A model generated the notes under the pieces. That model was not told the origin of the DNA, did no database searches, and worked only from the letters and a program-made list of their open reading frames with translations. A stretch of 64,000 nucleotides of DNA. It comes from Alphaproteobacteria bacterium. GTDB lineage: Bacteria; Myxococcota_A; UBA796; GCA-2862545. The position numbers and the translations under genes were made by a program. Positions 51,598 to 61,169 of this stretch are shown piece by piece. The stretch lies in the NCBI GenBank assembly GCA_020632875.1, contig JACKET010000003.1, positions 248,001 to 312,000 on the forward strand, given 5' to 3'. Numbering within the stretch: the stretch's first letter is position 1; the number at the start of each line of letters is the position of its first letter.

Positions 51598-53805
51598 ATG
51601 CTGACCGCCCTGTTCCTCACCGCCGCCGCCAACGAGGGCATGTGGATGCCCGATCAGATCCCCGATCTCGCGGAAGAGCTGAAGGAGCTGGGGATCGAGA
51701 CGCCCCCCGCCGAGCTGATGCGCATGGATGCCGCGCCGCTCGGGGCGATCGTGGATCTCGATCACTGCTCGGGCGCCTTCGTGAGCGAAGACGGGCTGAT
51801 CGTCACCGCGTACCACTGCGTCGGCGACGCGATGCGCCACGCGAGCAAACGCGGCGAGAACCTCTTCGAGACGGGCTTCCACGCCGCGAGCCGCACCGAA
51901 GAGCGCTGGGCCGGGTCGACCTTCGAGGTGAAGGTCACCGAGCAGATGGAGGATGTCACCACGCTCGTGCTGGCCGGCACGAAGAAGCTCGAGGGCCGCG
52001 ACCGCTCCGCCCGCATCGACAACAACATCAAGGCGCTGGTGAAGCGCTGCGAGAAGCCCGGTCTGCACTGCGAGGTCGTGTCGTTCGACTACGGCGCCGA
52101 GTACCAGCTCATCGCGCAGCGCCAGTTCAAGGACGTGCGGGTCGTCTACGTGCCGCCGCGCGCGGTCGGCTACTACGGCGGCGACAACGACAACTGGCAG
52201 TGGCCGCGGCACTCCGGCGACTTCGCGTTCCTCCGGGCCTACGCCGACGCCGACAACCACCCCGTCGCCTTCCGGTCCGACAACAAGCCGTACAAGCCGC
52301 CCGCCTGGCTGAAGACCGCCGCGACCTCGCCCGACGTCGACGAGTTCGTGATGGTCGCGGGCTACCCGGCCGGCACGTACCGCTGGCTCACGGCCGCCGA
52401 GATCGACTACGCCCGCGACTCCGACTACCCGCGGCGCATCGCGACCCTCGCCGACCTGCTCGAGGTGATGCACCGGTTCGCGGCCCAGGATGCCGACACC
52501 GCCAACAAGGTGGGCCCGCGCATCCTGTCGCTGAACAACCAGCTCCAGTACCTGCAGGGCAACCTCGCCGCCTTCGGCCGCATCAAGGCCAACCGCCGCA
52601 AGTGGGAGTTCGAGACCGACCTCGCGCGGTGGATCGCCGAAGACCCCACCCGGCAGGCGAAGTTCGGCAGCGTGCTCGACAAGATGCACCAGCTGCAGGC
52701 CACCGAGGCCGCCACCGCCGCGCGCGACCACGTCGCCACCGAGTTCGTGCGCCAGTCCAACATGTTCGAGGTCGCGCACAAGCTCTACAAGCTCGCCCAG
52801 GAGTCGAAGGAGAAGGATGCCGACCGCGACACGGGCTACCAGGAGCGCGACCGGCCCGACTTCGCCGACTGGCTCGACGCCGTCGACGAGGAGTACGAGT
52901 TCAAGGTCGACATGGTCGTCACGCGGTACTTCCTCGACCGGATGCTCCGCCTGCCCGAAGACGTCCGGGTGCCCGAGCTCGACGTGTGGTTCGAGGGCCA
53001 GCGCGGCAAGACGCACGATGAGAAGCTGTCGAACGCGATCCACAAGCTCTACACGGCCGGCAGCGACCTGGCCGACGCGTCCCGGCGCCGCGCGCTGATG
53101 GACACCAGCCCCTGGTACCTCGAGGCCTCGGGCAACCCCTGGTTCGACCTCGCCAAGGCGCTGCACCCGTTCTACGAGCGCATGCACGACGACCGCGGGG
53201 CCCGCGAGGCGCAGTGGGCCAAGGTCCGCCCGCTCTACCTCGAGGCCATCCAGGACTTCATCCCCGAGCACCGCCCGCGCTACCTCGCGAAGGAGCGGCA
53301 GGTGCGGCCCGGCCTGTTCTACCCCGATGCCAACAGCACGCTGCGCGTCACGATCGGCAAGGTCGACGGGTACTTCCCGCGCGACGGGCTCATCGCCGCC
53401 GCGAAGACCCGCCTGCCCGGCATCGTCGAGAAGTCCGGAGACGAGCCGTACGACGCGCCCATCGAGCTCGTCGACGCGATCGAGAAGGGCGTCTACGGTC
53501 CCTACGAGTCCGAGGGCTCCGTCGAGGTGAACTACCTCTCGACCGCCGACACCACGCTCGGCAACTCGGGCTCCGCGACGATCAACGCGAAGGGCGAGTT
53601 CTGCGGCGTGCTGTTCGACGGCAACTACGAGTCGATGGCGACCGACTGGATGTTCGAAGAGGCCGTCACCCGCTCGATCCACACGGATGTCGCCTTCATC
53701 CTGTGGTACCTCGACGCCGTGGCCGGGGCCGACACGCTCTTGAAAGAGCTCGGCCACACCCCGGCCATCGACACCGACAGCGCCGCCAGCACCGACGCGC
53801 CCTGA
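51598..53805 (+). CDS. S46 family dipeptidyl peptidase (DPP7-type)
   Basis: A 735-residue exported serine peptidase of normal length. Signal MLTALFLTAAANEG. The chymotrypsin-like triad is His73 (TAYHCVGD), Asp208 (WPRHSGDFAFLRAY) and Ser657 (TLGNSGSATINAKGEF). Gly675 in FDGNYES sits where DPP11 enzymes carry an Arg that selects Asp/Glu, so hydrophobic P1 preference (DPP7-like) is expected. The NDNWQWPRHSGDF block is diagnostic of the family. Dipeptides are released from the N-terminus of peptides in the periplasm. An acidic tail (DTDSAASTDAP) ends the protein. The next gene begins two bases later. The ATG has GGGAGAG upstream. Confidence 0.92.
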   Translation: MLTALFLTAAANEGMWMPDQIPDLAEELKELGIETPPAELMRMDAAPLGAIVDLDHCSGAFVSEDGLIVTAYHCVGDAMRHASKRGENLFETGFHAASRTEERWAGSTFEVKVTEQMEDVTTLVLAGTKKLEGRDRSARIDNNIKALVKRCEKPGLHCEVVSFDYGAEYQLIAQRQFKDVRVVYVPPRAVGYYGGDNDNWQWPRHSGDFAFLRAYADADNHPVAFRSDNKPYKPPAWLKTAATSPDVDEFVMVAGYPAGTYRWLTAAEIDYARDSDYPRRIATLADLLEVMHRFAAQDADTANKVGPRILSLNNQLQYLQGNLAAFGRIKANRRKWEFETDLARWIAEDPTRQAKFGSVLDKMHQLQATEAATAARDHVATEFVRQSNMFEVAHKLYKLAQESKEKDADRDTGYQERDRPDFADWLDAVDEEYEFKVDMVVTRYFLDRMLRLPEDVRVPELDVWFEGQRGKTHDEKLSNAIHKLYTAGSDLADASRRRALMDTSPWYLEASGNPWFDLAKALHPFYERMHDDRGAREAQWAKVRPLYLEAIQDFIPEHRPRYLAKERQVRPGLFYPDANSTLRVTIGKVDGYFPRDGLIAAAKTRLPGIVEKSGDEPYDAPIELVDAIEKGVYGPYESEGSVEVNYLSTADTTLGNSGSATINAKGEFCGVLFDGNYESMATDWMFEEAVTRSIHTDVAFILWYLDAVAGADTLLKELGHTPAIDTDSAASTDAP

Positions 53806-53807
53806 CG

Positions 53808-54584
53808 GTGGGTCCCCGCGGCCGTGCACTGGTCACGGGCGCGAGCGCCGGCATCGGAGAGGCCTTCGCCCGCGAGCTCGCGCGTCGCGGCTGGAGCCTC
53901 GTGCTCGTCGCCCGCCGCGAGAGCCGCCTGGCCTCGCTGCGCGCGACGCTCGAGCGCGATCACGGCGTCTCCGTCGAGGTCCTCGCGGCCGACCTGCTGG
54001 ATCCCGCCGCCTGCGCGGAGGTCGAGGCGCGCCTGGCCCGCGACGACATCGAGCTGCTGGTGAACAGCGCGGGATTCGGGCCGCCCGGGGTCTTCGCCGA
54101 CCAGGACCCCGCCCACCTGACCCGCGTGATCCGGCTGAACACCGAGGTGCTCATGCGCCTGACGCACGCCGCGCTCGGGCCGATGCGGGCGCGCCGCTCG
54201 GGGCGCATCGTGCAGCTCGGCAGCACCGCCGGCTTCCAGCCCGACCCGTACTTCGCGGTCTACGGCGCGACGAAGGCGTTCGTGCTGTCGTTCTCGCAGG
54301 CCGTCCACGAAGAGTGCCGCGGGCACGGGGTGCAGGTGCTCGCGTTGTGCCCCGGCCTCACGCGGTCCGAGTTCCAGGACACGAACGACGCCCACGCAGA
54401 AGACCTGCCCGCCTGGATGTGGAGCGAGCCCGACGCGATCGTCCAGGCCGCCCTGCGGAGCCTCGAGCGCGACGACGCCGTGCTGGTGCCGCGCTGGCAC
54501 GACTGGCTCGCCGCGACCCTCGCCACGCTGGGCCCGAGGAAGTGGGTGCGCCGCGTCACCGCGTGGGCGACGGGCCGGATGTAG
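53808..54584 (+). CDS. Short-chain dehydrogenase/reductase
   Basis: A 258-residue classical SDR. NAD(P) binding: TGASAGIGEAFAREL near the N-terminus (TGxxxGxG), ADLLDPA and LLVNSAGFGPPG (NNAG-like). Catalysis: Ser in QLGSTAGFQ, and Tyr-x3-Lys in FAVYGATKAFVLSF. The substrate is not evident. The GTG start lies two bases after the S46 peptidase stop, so the two are co-transcribed. Its stop is two bases before the convergent LNR-like lipoprotein stop. Confidence 0.9.
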   Translation: MGPRGRALVTGASAGIGEAFARELARRGWSLVLVARRESRLASLRATLERDHGVSVEVLAADLLDPAACAEVEARLARDDIELLVNSAGFGPPGVFADQDPAHLTRVIRLNTEVLMRLTHAALGPMRARRSGRIVQLGSTAGFQPDPYFAVYGATKAFVLSFSQAVHEECRGHGVQVLALCPGLTRSEFQDTNDAHAEDLPAWMWSEPDAIVQAALRSLERDDAVLVPRWHDWLAATLATLGPRKWVRRVTAWATGRM

Positions 54585-54585
54585 C

Positions 54586-55221
<636 letters not shown>

Positions 55222-55253
55222 CGCCAGACTCTAGCCCGGGCCCCCGCGGTCCG

Positions 55254-55724
55254 CTACGGCGTGCAGTCCCCGTTGTCGTTGCTGAACTGAGCGCAGTTGA
55301 AGTTCGCGCCGAAGAAGCCGTCGTCGCAGATGGTGTCGCCGAGCCAGCTCTCGGGCGCGCAGGTCCCGTCGCAGTCGTAGATGCCAGGGGACGTGGGATC
55401 GAGCGTCTGCACGCAGTCGCCGGACGTGTCGGCTCCACCGCCGCCGGAGTCGCCGAGGTCGGTGTCGGAGTCGGCGTCGGTGTCCGAATCGGAGTCCGCG
55501 TCGGCATCCGCATCCGCGTCGGCATCCGCATCCGCGTCCGAATCGGCGTCCGCGTCTGCGTCCGAATCGGAGTCGGCGTCGGCATCCGCGTCGGTGTCCG
55601 AATCGGCGTCGGTGTCGGCATCCGCTTCGGTGCCGGCGACCACGGGCTTCGCGGCGATGCCGCCACAGGCGAACAGACCACAGACCAGGCCAGCCCCGAG
55701 GGCCAGCTGCACGACAACTTTCAT
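55254..55724 (-). CDS. LNR-like lipoprotein with Asp-rich linker, copy 2
   Basis: A 156-residue paralog of the neighbouring lipoprotein. Signal MKVVVQLALGAGLVCGLFAC, Asp-Ala/Asp-Ser/Asp-Thr linker (about 33-92) and an LNR-like end (IYDCDGTCAPESWLGDTICD ... NFNCAQFSNDNGDC). Both proteins share ANFNCAQF. The intergenic region upstream (55725-55812) is unusually AT-rich for this genome and contains a candidate promoter. The ATG has no strong Shine-Dalgarno; the AT-rich leader may keep the site unpaired. Confidence 0.85.
   Translation of the reverse strand: MKVVVQLALGAGLVCGLFACGGIAAKPVVAGTEADADTDADSDTDADADADSDSDADADADSDADADADADADADADSDSDTDADSDTDLGDSGGGGADTSGDCVQTLDPTSPGIYDCDGTCAPESWLGDTICDDGFFGANFNCAQFSNDNGDCTP
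55458..55625. repeat. In-gene Asp-linker microsatellite
   Basis: GTCGGCATCC/GCGTCCGAATCG-type units encoding Asp-Ala/Asp-Ser on the minus strand, matching the linker DNA of the other lipoprotein genes. Confidence 0.7.
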
Positions 55725-55782
55725 CACAGACCTCAAACAGAAAATCAAAAGGTGAACAGGCAAAGCGGCACGCCGCAGGACG

Positions 55783-55816
55783 AGTATACCGCCCGGCGAC
55801 CCGCGCGGGTTGTCAA
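55783..55816 (-). promoter_or_regulatory. Candidate sigma-70-like promoter for the 55254 lipoprotein gene
   Basis: On the minus strand TTGACA (55811-55816) and TATACT (55783-55788) are both close to consensus, and the leader of about 50 nt is AT-rich. The 22-bp spacer is longer than the usual 16-18, so this could also be two unrelated hexamers. TTGACA overlaps the stop of the CDGSH-TIR gene. Confidence 0.35.
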
Positions 55817-56670
55817 CGGGATGCCAACCCCATCGCGTCGAGCAGGGCGTCGACGAGCGCTTCGCCCTCGGAGAGCCACGGGCGGCGCGCGCGGTGGCGG
55901 CGCAGGTCGGTCGCCTGGACGTGCCCGACGAAGGCGGGCGGCGGCGTGCCGTCGAGGCTGACGACCCGGCAGGGCTTGCCGAGCGCGAGGGCCTGGCCCA
56001 CCTCGAACGCGCAGTACGTCGACGCGAACGCGGCGGCCGACCCCACGAGCACGAACACCTCGCTGTCGCGCAGGGCCCGGTCGATCGCCTCGCGCCAGCC
56101 CTCGCCCACCGCGATCGAGTCGGCGCACAGGAAGATCTCGGCGCCCGCCCAGCGACGCAGGTAGTCGATCACCGGCTGCAGGACGGGCTCGTCGGCGACC
56201 GCATGGCTCACGAAGGCCCGCGGCAGCGCCGCCGGAGCGTCGACCTCGCCCTCGAGCGCGGCCAGCACGGAGCGCCAGAGGTGGAGCGGGTCGTCGGGGG
56301 CCGCATGGTGAACGCGGAATCCGCGCCCGAGCCGCGCTGCGCAGGCCACGGGCGCCTCGACCACGACCAGGTCGCACGCCCGACCCGTCAACCGCGCGAG
56401 CTCGGGCTGGAGCGCGTCGAGATCGGTGCCGTCGGTCAGCACGATCAGGCGCTCGGCGGTGATGCCGCCCTCGAGCCGGTGGGCCGCGATCCCGCCCTCG
56501 CGATGCGCCAGGCGCTCGCCGAGGCTGGCGAGGTGGGGCCCCGCGAGCACACAGGTGCCGACGGACCGCGCGGTCGCGGCGCACTCCCAGCCGTCGCCGT
56601 GCGACCCGTCGCACAGCGGGAAGCGCGCGGAGCGGCCGCACACGCAGCGCTTCTGCGACACCCCGCTCAC
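55813..56670 (-). CDS. CDGSH iron-sulfur domain fused to a TIR domain
   Basis: A 285-residue soluble protein. The N-terminus is a CDGSH-type [2Fe-2S] site: Cys9-x-Cys11, Ser14, Pro18-x-Cys20-Asp-Gly-Ser-His24 (CVCGRSARFPLCDGSH). Residues about 30-140 are an unassigned alpha/beta linker domain. The C-terminus (about 145-285) is a TIR domain: RAFVSHAVADEPVL (box 1), EIFLCADSIAVGEGWREAI (the SD..I..G..W pattern), EVFVLVGSAAAFASTYC and a Glu in CAFEVGQAL at the position of the NADase catalytic Glu. TIR domains in bacteria often cleave NAD. A redox-sensing Fe-S module with a TIR is unusual. The GTG start overlaps the upstream stop (GTGA, 56667-56670). Confidence 0.82.
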   Translation of the reverse strand: MSGVSQKRCVCGRSARFPLCDGSHGDGWECAATARSVGTCVLAGPHLASLGERLAHREGGIAAHRLEGGITAERLIVLTDGTDLDALQPELARLTGRACDLVVVEAPVACAARLGRGFRVHHAAPDDPLHLWRSVLAALEGEVDAPAALPRAFVSHAVADEPVLQPVIDYLRRWAGAEIFLCADSIAVGEGWREAIDRALRDSEVFVLVGSAAAFASTYCAFEVGQALALGKPCRVVSLDGTPPPAFVGHVQATDLRRHRARRPWLSEGEALVDALLDAMGLASR

Positions 56671-57347
56671 CCGGGCGCGACGAACGGCGTGACGGGACAG
56701 GCATCGCCCACGCAGCAGTCGGCGATCAGCGCGTCGAGCACGGCCTGGAGGCCCTCGGTGCTGCCCGTGACCCGCGCGAGCAGCGCGACGTGCTCGGCCG
56801 CCTTCACCTCGCACCAGCCGCGGTTGTGGTCGTAGCCCGTGCGGCCGTACCAGCCCTTGCAGGCGTCGACGAGCCGCGGGGCCGCCAGCGCGGCACGCTC
56901 GCCGCGGAGCACCGTGTCGCCGCCGCCCTCGAGCACGCCCTTCACCCCGGCGCGCACCTCGGCGAGCGCGTCGTTCATCCCGTCGCGGCAGGCCTGCGGC
57001 TCGTCGGACGACACGCGGTGCGGGAGCACCTGCACACGCCCGGGGATCTCGAGCCTCGACCCGTCGAGGCACGGCGCGTCGCCGGGCCCGGCGCAGATCT
57101 GCAGCGGCCCCTCGGGCCCCTCGGCATAGCAGCGGAACCGCGCATCGAGCCCGCACCGGACGGCGATCTCGCCGCTCTCGTGCCGGATGAGCGCGACCGC
57201 GACGGGCGTCTCGGAGCGCACGACGTCGGCGAGCGGCGGCGCACCCTCGGCGAGGCGCACGGCCACGGGCTTCTCGAGGCGACCGACGGCCATCGGCCAC
57301 ACGTCGGCACCCCACGCAGGGAACAGCAGAGCGAAGACCCCCAACAT
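56667..57347 (-). CDS. Secreted Cys-rich protein coupled to the CDGSH-TIR gene
   Basis: A 226-residue protein with signal peptide MLGVFALLFPAWGA and about ten cysteines (VRCGLDARFRC, LQICAGPGDAPC, QACRDG, DACKGW, GWCEVK, DCCVGDACP), so several disulfides are likely outside the cytoplasm. No family was recognised. It is coupled by GTGA to the gene for a cytoplasmic Fe-S/TIR protein, an odd location pairing. The ATG at 57345-57347 was chosen because the longer frame to 57392 would overlap the divergent kinase gene and lose the N-terminal signal. Confidence 0.7.
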   Translation of the reverse strand: MLGVFALLFPAWGADVWPMAVGRLEKPVAVRLAEGAPPLADVVRSETPVAVALIRHESGEIAVRCGLDARFRCYAEGPEGPLQICAGPGDAPCLDGSRLEIPGRVQVLPHRVSSDEPQACRDGMNDALAEVRAGVKGVLEGGGDTVLRGERAALAAPRLVDACKGWYGRTGYDHNRGWCEVKAAEHVALLARVTGSTEGLQAVLDALIADCCVGDACPVTPFVAPG

Positions 57348-57384
57348 CCGGCCTCCCGGCACGGTTCTAGTTAAGTGCGGGCCG

Positions 57385-60300
57385 ATGCGCATCCCGCTCG
57401 GTCCCTTCGATCTCGTGAAGCCGCTCGCGAAGGGCGGGATGGGAGAGGTGTGGGCCGCCGAGCACCGGGCTCAGGAGCTCGAGGTCGCGATCAAGGTGAT
57501 CACGGCGGACTACGCCCGGCATCCGGGGTTCGTCGCCAGCCTGCGCCACGAGGTCCGCGCGATGGCCACGCTGTCGCACCCGCACATCGTGCGCATCCTC
57601 GACCAGGGCGAGGTCGATGGCGAGGCCGCGCGCGCGTCGGGCTACCAGATCGTCGAGGGCAGCCCGTACATCGCGATGGAGATGGTGCGCGGCGAGACCC
57701 TCGCGGCCCACGTGCTGAAGCTGCCCTGGGAAGACGTGCGCGAGATCCTCGTGAAGCTGCTCGGCGCCCTGGCGCACGCGCACGCGCGGCGGGTGCTGCA
57801 CCGCGATCTCAAGCCCGCGAACCTGCTGCTGCCCGAGGGCGGCACCACGTGGCAGGTGAAGCTCACCGACTTCGGCATCGCCCACCCGCTCTCGGCCGAG
57901 CGACGCGAGGGGCCGCGGGTCGCCGGCACGCCGCACTTCATGGCGCCCGAGCAGCGCCGCGGCGACTGGCGCAAGTACAGGCCCGCCACCGACCTCTACG
58001 CGGTCGGACGCATGGCGAGCGCGCTGCTCGCGCGCGACGAAGAGGGCCGGGCCTACGTGCCGCCGGGCTTCAACGACTGGATGGCGCGCATCCTCGCGGC
58101 CACGCCGCAGCACCGCTTCGCGTTCGCCGCCGATGCGGCCTGGGCGCTGAAGCGCCTCGGCGACCCCACCGACGTGCTCGACGACTACTTCGACCCCGGC
58201 CGTCCCGCGACCACCGCGCGCACCACGCAGCAGGGCCTGAACACGTACGAGTTCGTGAAGCAGGAGGCCGAGAAGGACGAGCGGCCCCTGTGCACCACGA
58301 CCTTCGACCAGGCCGAGCGCCCGCCGATGCCGCCGAGCTGGCGCATGCCCACCCCCACCCCGCCGACGCGGCAGTTCAAGAACGCCGGCGCCGGGCTCTT
58401 CGGCATCCGCACCATCGAGATCGTGGGCCGGGTGCAGGAGCGCAACCACCTGTGGAGCCTGCTGCACCGGGTGCATCGCGAGGGTCGCATCCACGTCGCC
58501 CTGCTGCGCGGGCCCGAGGGCATGGGCAAGGGCACGCTGCTCCGGTGGCTGTCCGAGCGGGGCTACGAGGTCGGCGCGTCGTGGCCGATGCACGCCGCCT
58601 TCTCTCCCGTGCCCGGCGGGGCCTCCCCGATGGCCACCATGATGGCCAACGAGCTCAACACGCTCGGCCTCCCGCACGACGAGGCCGCGCCGCTCGTGAA
58701 AGAGCTGGCCGAGCTGTTCGGCACGACGGCACCCGGCGACATCGACGCGCTCACCGAGCTCGCGAACCCCGCCGGCCCGAAGGATGCCTCGAAGTTCCGT
58801 TTCTCGAACGCCGAAGAGCGCCTGGTCGCCCTCGTCCGCTACCTGCGCTGGCTCGCGGCGCGACGCCCGGTGCTCGTGCACCTCGAAGAGGTCCAGTGGG
58901 GCCTCGAGGGCATCGAGCTCGTGCAGAAGGCGCTCGAGCTCGAAGGCGACGAGCCGCTGCCGATGTTCTTCGTGCTGTCGGTCGACGACCAGTCGCTCGC
59001 GACCTGCCCGATGGAGCGCATGGCGCTCGAGCGGCTCGGGTCCCTCGCGGGGGATGCGTTCCACGACATCGAGCTCGGTCCGCTGCCGCCCACCGACCAG
59101 CGCGCGCTCGTCGCGAGCCTGCTGGGCCTCGACCCCACGCTCGTGGCGCGCACGGCCGAGAGCACCGAGGGCAACCCGCTCCACGCGGTCCAGCAGGTCG
59201 CGCGCTGGCTCGAGTCCGGCATGCTGGTCGAGGGCGCGAACGGCCTGGTGCAGTCGGGGGGCGAAGGGGTCTCCACGAGCGTCGAAGACCTCTGGAAGCA
59301 CCGCCTGGCCGCCTTCCTCGAAGACAAGCCCGCGAACGACGCCATCGCGCTCGAGCTGCTCGCCGTGCTCGGTCACGAGGTGCCGCGCCTCGACTGGGCC
59401 CGGCTGACGCGCCGCGCGGGGTTCCAGCCGTCCCAGTGGCTGGTCGACGGGCTCGTCGAGAACGGCATGCTCAAGGTGAGCCAGACCGGCTCCTACAGCT
59501 TCGCGCACGCGAGCCTCCGCCAGGCCGTGCTCGATCAGGCCGAGCGGGCCGGGCGCCTGCAGTCGCACCACCAGAACTGCGCCGACCTCGTGAAGCGCTA
59601 CGCCACGGGCGGCGACCGCGACGGGCGCGTCGGCGAGCACCTGCTCTACGGCGGGCGCGCGCAGGCCGCGCTGCACTACCTCTTCCGCGGGGCCGAGCAC
59701 GCGATGCAGGAGGGCGACGCGAGCCGCGTGCGCGAGCTGCTGGTGCTGTGGAACCGCGCGCTCGACGAGCTCGGCCTGCCCGACAACGACTCGCGGCACG
59801 GCGACGGCCTGTACCTCGAGGGCCGCGCGGCCCAGCGGGCCTTCCAGACCGACCGCGCCGAGCGCCTCGCCGAGCGGCTCCGCAACCGCGCCCGCGCGCA
59901 CGACTGGCCGAAGCACCACGCACGCGCACAGGCGCTGCTGGGCAAGGTCGCGCTGCTGAAGGGCGAGGTCCGCGAAGCCCAGATGTTGCTCGGAGAGTCG
60001 GCGATCGAAGCCGAAGAGGCGCGCGACCCGCTCACCCAGGCCGAAGCGCTCTACGACCTCGCGCAGCTCTACACGCAGCAGGGCGAGATCCAGCGCGCCG
60101 CCCGCAAGCTCGCCGCGGCCCGTGGGCTGTTCGTCGCGGCACGTAGCCTCAAGGGCGAGACGCAGTGCCTCCTCTCGGCGTCCGTCATCGCGCGGCTCGA
60201 GGGCAGGCCCGACGAGGCGCTCACCCTCGCCGACGCCGCGCGTCAGCTCGCCGCGCAGGATGGCTCGCGCGTGCGCCAGGCCGACGCGCTCACCATCGCG

Positions 60301-60777
60301 GGCGAGGTGCACCGGATGGAGGGTCGCCCCGAGCTCGCCGAGAAGGCCTACCGCATCGCGATGCAGATCCTCCGCAGCACCCAGGGCCCGTACCGCTCCA
60401 TCGTGTGCGAGCTGAACATCGCGCAGCTCCAGCAGGAGCGCGGCGAGCACGACGCGGCGCTCGACCTGATCGGCTCGTGCATCGAGCGGCTCCACAAGTC
60501 CGGGCGACGCGGGCACCAGGCCATCGCCCACACGCTGATGCTCCCCTCGCTCGCCCACGCGAAGAACCGCATCGGCTTCGAGCGCCACCTGTCCGCCGCG
60601 CAAGACCTCTACACCGAGACCGGCCTCACCGACGAAGACGCGTGCCGCGCGCTCGATACCGCCTCGAAGGCCGCGCGCGACAACGGCTGGACGCGAGAGG
60701 CCAACCAGGCCACCCTGCTCTACCGGCGCATGAAGAACGTCGCGGCGAGCCCGCCCACGCTTCCCCCGCCCGTGTAG
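57385..60777 (+). CDS. Large Ser/Thr protein kinase with ATPase and TPR regions
   Basis: A 1130-residue cytoplasmic protein. The kinase domain (about 8-260) is complete: glycine loop AKGGMGEVWAAEH, Lys37 in VAIKVI, HRDLKPAN with Asp141, DFGIA with Asp162 and APEQ. A linker of Pro/Thr (about 310-330) leads to a P-loop region with GPEGMGKG (376-383), as in STAND/AAA ATPases such as AfsR or MalT-like proteins. The C-terminal half (about 600-1110) is helical with TPR-like units (ALYDLAQLYTQQGEIQRAAR, EVHRMEGRPELAEKAYRIAM). This kinase-AAA-TPR order is typical of myxobacterial signalling kinases. The divergent neighbour starts 37 bp away, so promoters overlap. Confidence 0.9.
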   Translation: MRIPLGPFDLVKPLAKGGMGEVWAAEHRAQELEVAIKVITADYARHPGFVASLRHEVRAMATLSHPHIVRILDQGEVDGEAARASGYQIVEGSPYIAMEMVRGETLAAHVLKLPWEDVREILVKLLGALAHAHARRVLHRDLKPANLLLPEGGTTWQVKLTDFGIAHPLSAERREGPRVAGTPHFMAPEQRRGDWRKYRPATDLYAVGRMASALLARDEEGRAYVPPGFNDWMARILAATPQHRFAFAADAAWALKRLGDPTDVLDDYFDPGRPATTARTTQQGLNTYEFVKQEAEKDERPLCTTTFDQAERPPMPPSWRMPTPTPPTRQFKNAGAGLFGIRTIEIVGRVQERNHLWSLLHRVHREGRIHVALLRGPEGMGKGTLLRWLSERGYEVGASWPMHAAFSPVPGGASPMATMMANELNTLGLPHDEAAPLVKELAELFGTTAPGDIDALTELANPAGPKDASKFRFSNAEERLVALVRYLRWLAARRPVLVHLEEVQWGLEGIELVQKALELEGDEPLPMFFVLSVDDQSLATCPMERMALERLGSLAGDAFHDIELGPLPPTDQRALVASLLGLDPTLVARTAESTEGNPLHAVQQVARWLESGMLVEGANGLVQSGGEGVSTSVEDLWKHRLAAFLEDKPANDAIALELLAVLGHEVPRLDWARLTRRAGFQPSQWLVDGLVENGMLKVSQTGSYSFAHASLRQAVLDQAERAGRLQSHHQNCADLVKRYATGGDRDGRVGEHLLYGGRAQAALHYLFRGAEHAMQEGDASRVRELLVLWNRALDELGLPDNDSRHGDGLYLEGRAAQRAFQTDRAERLAERLRNRARAHDWPKHHARAQALLGKVALLKGEVREAQMLLGESAIEAEEARDPLTQAEALYDLAQLYTQQGEIQRAARKLAAARGLFVAARSLKGETQCLLSASVIARLEGRPDEALTLADAARQLAAQDGSRVRQADALTIAGEVHRMEGRPELAEKAYRIAMQILRSTQGPYRSIVCELNIAQLQQERGEHDAALDLIGSCIERLHKSGRRGHQAIAHTLMLPSLAHAKNRIGFERHLSAAQDLYTETGLTDEDACRALDTASKAARDNGWTREANQATLLYRRMKNVAASPPTLPPPV

Positions 60778-61169
60778 TCCGAGGGCTGAGGCCGTCACGG
60801 GCCTCGTTTCCCGGGCAGATGACGCCCAAGGACGCAGATGGTGGACGACAGTGGGGGGGAGGCCGTTGGCGGGTCCGCTCACCGGAGCAGCCGAAACGCC
60901 GGCCTGCTCTGGTGAGTCTCGAATCCGGTCCGCAAGAAGGCCCACTCGGCGTTCCGGGAACGCGAAGGCGCTCGACCCGTGACGGCCTGGTTTCTGCGTC
61001 ATCTGCGTCCTTCTGCGTCATCTGCGTGATGCCACGAGACGCTCGAAGCTCGATCCCTTCCGACGCAGAGGAGGGCGCAGGAACCGTTGCGTCGTGATGC
61101 CTCGGGACGCTCGAAGCGCGATCCCTTCCGACACAGTCCATGTCGGAGGCGCAGGTCCCGTCGGACGGA
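60778..61169. repeat. 392-bp gene-free gap with one modular repeat
   Basis: No gene seen. The gap holds the short-form repeat (60846-61140) and, at its 3' end, a partial second tail GATGCCTCGGGACGCTCGAA that repeats the repeat's own end, suggesting a nested duplication of about 65 bp. Confidence 0.75.
60846..61140 (+). repeat. Modular intergenic repeat, copy 5 (short form)
   Basis: GGCCGTTGGCGGGTCCGCTC, hairpin core 60878-60916 (39 nt), AAGGCCCACTCGGCGTTCCG, CGCGAAGGCGCTCGACCCG, the TTTCTGCGTCATCTGCG module and a tail GACGCTCGAAGCTCGATCCC followed by CGCAGAGGAGGGCGCAGGAA, closely matching copy 2. Confidence 0.82.

Noticed and set aside
49378..53829. A 1483-codon minus-strand open frame opposite the DUF5916 and S46 genes
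   Set aside because: Shadow frame caused by high GC third positions; no family motifs, and both plus-strand genes have complete catalytic or structural signatures.
57367..61002. A 1211-codon minus-strand open frame opposite the kinase
   Set aside because: The plus strand has every kinase motif in order; the minus frame is a low-complexity Arg/Ala/Glu/Leu translation.
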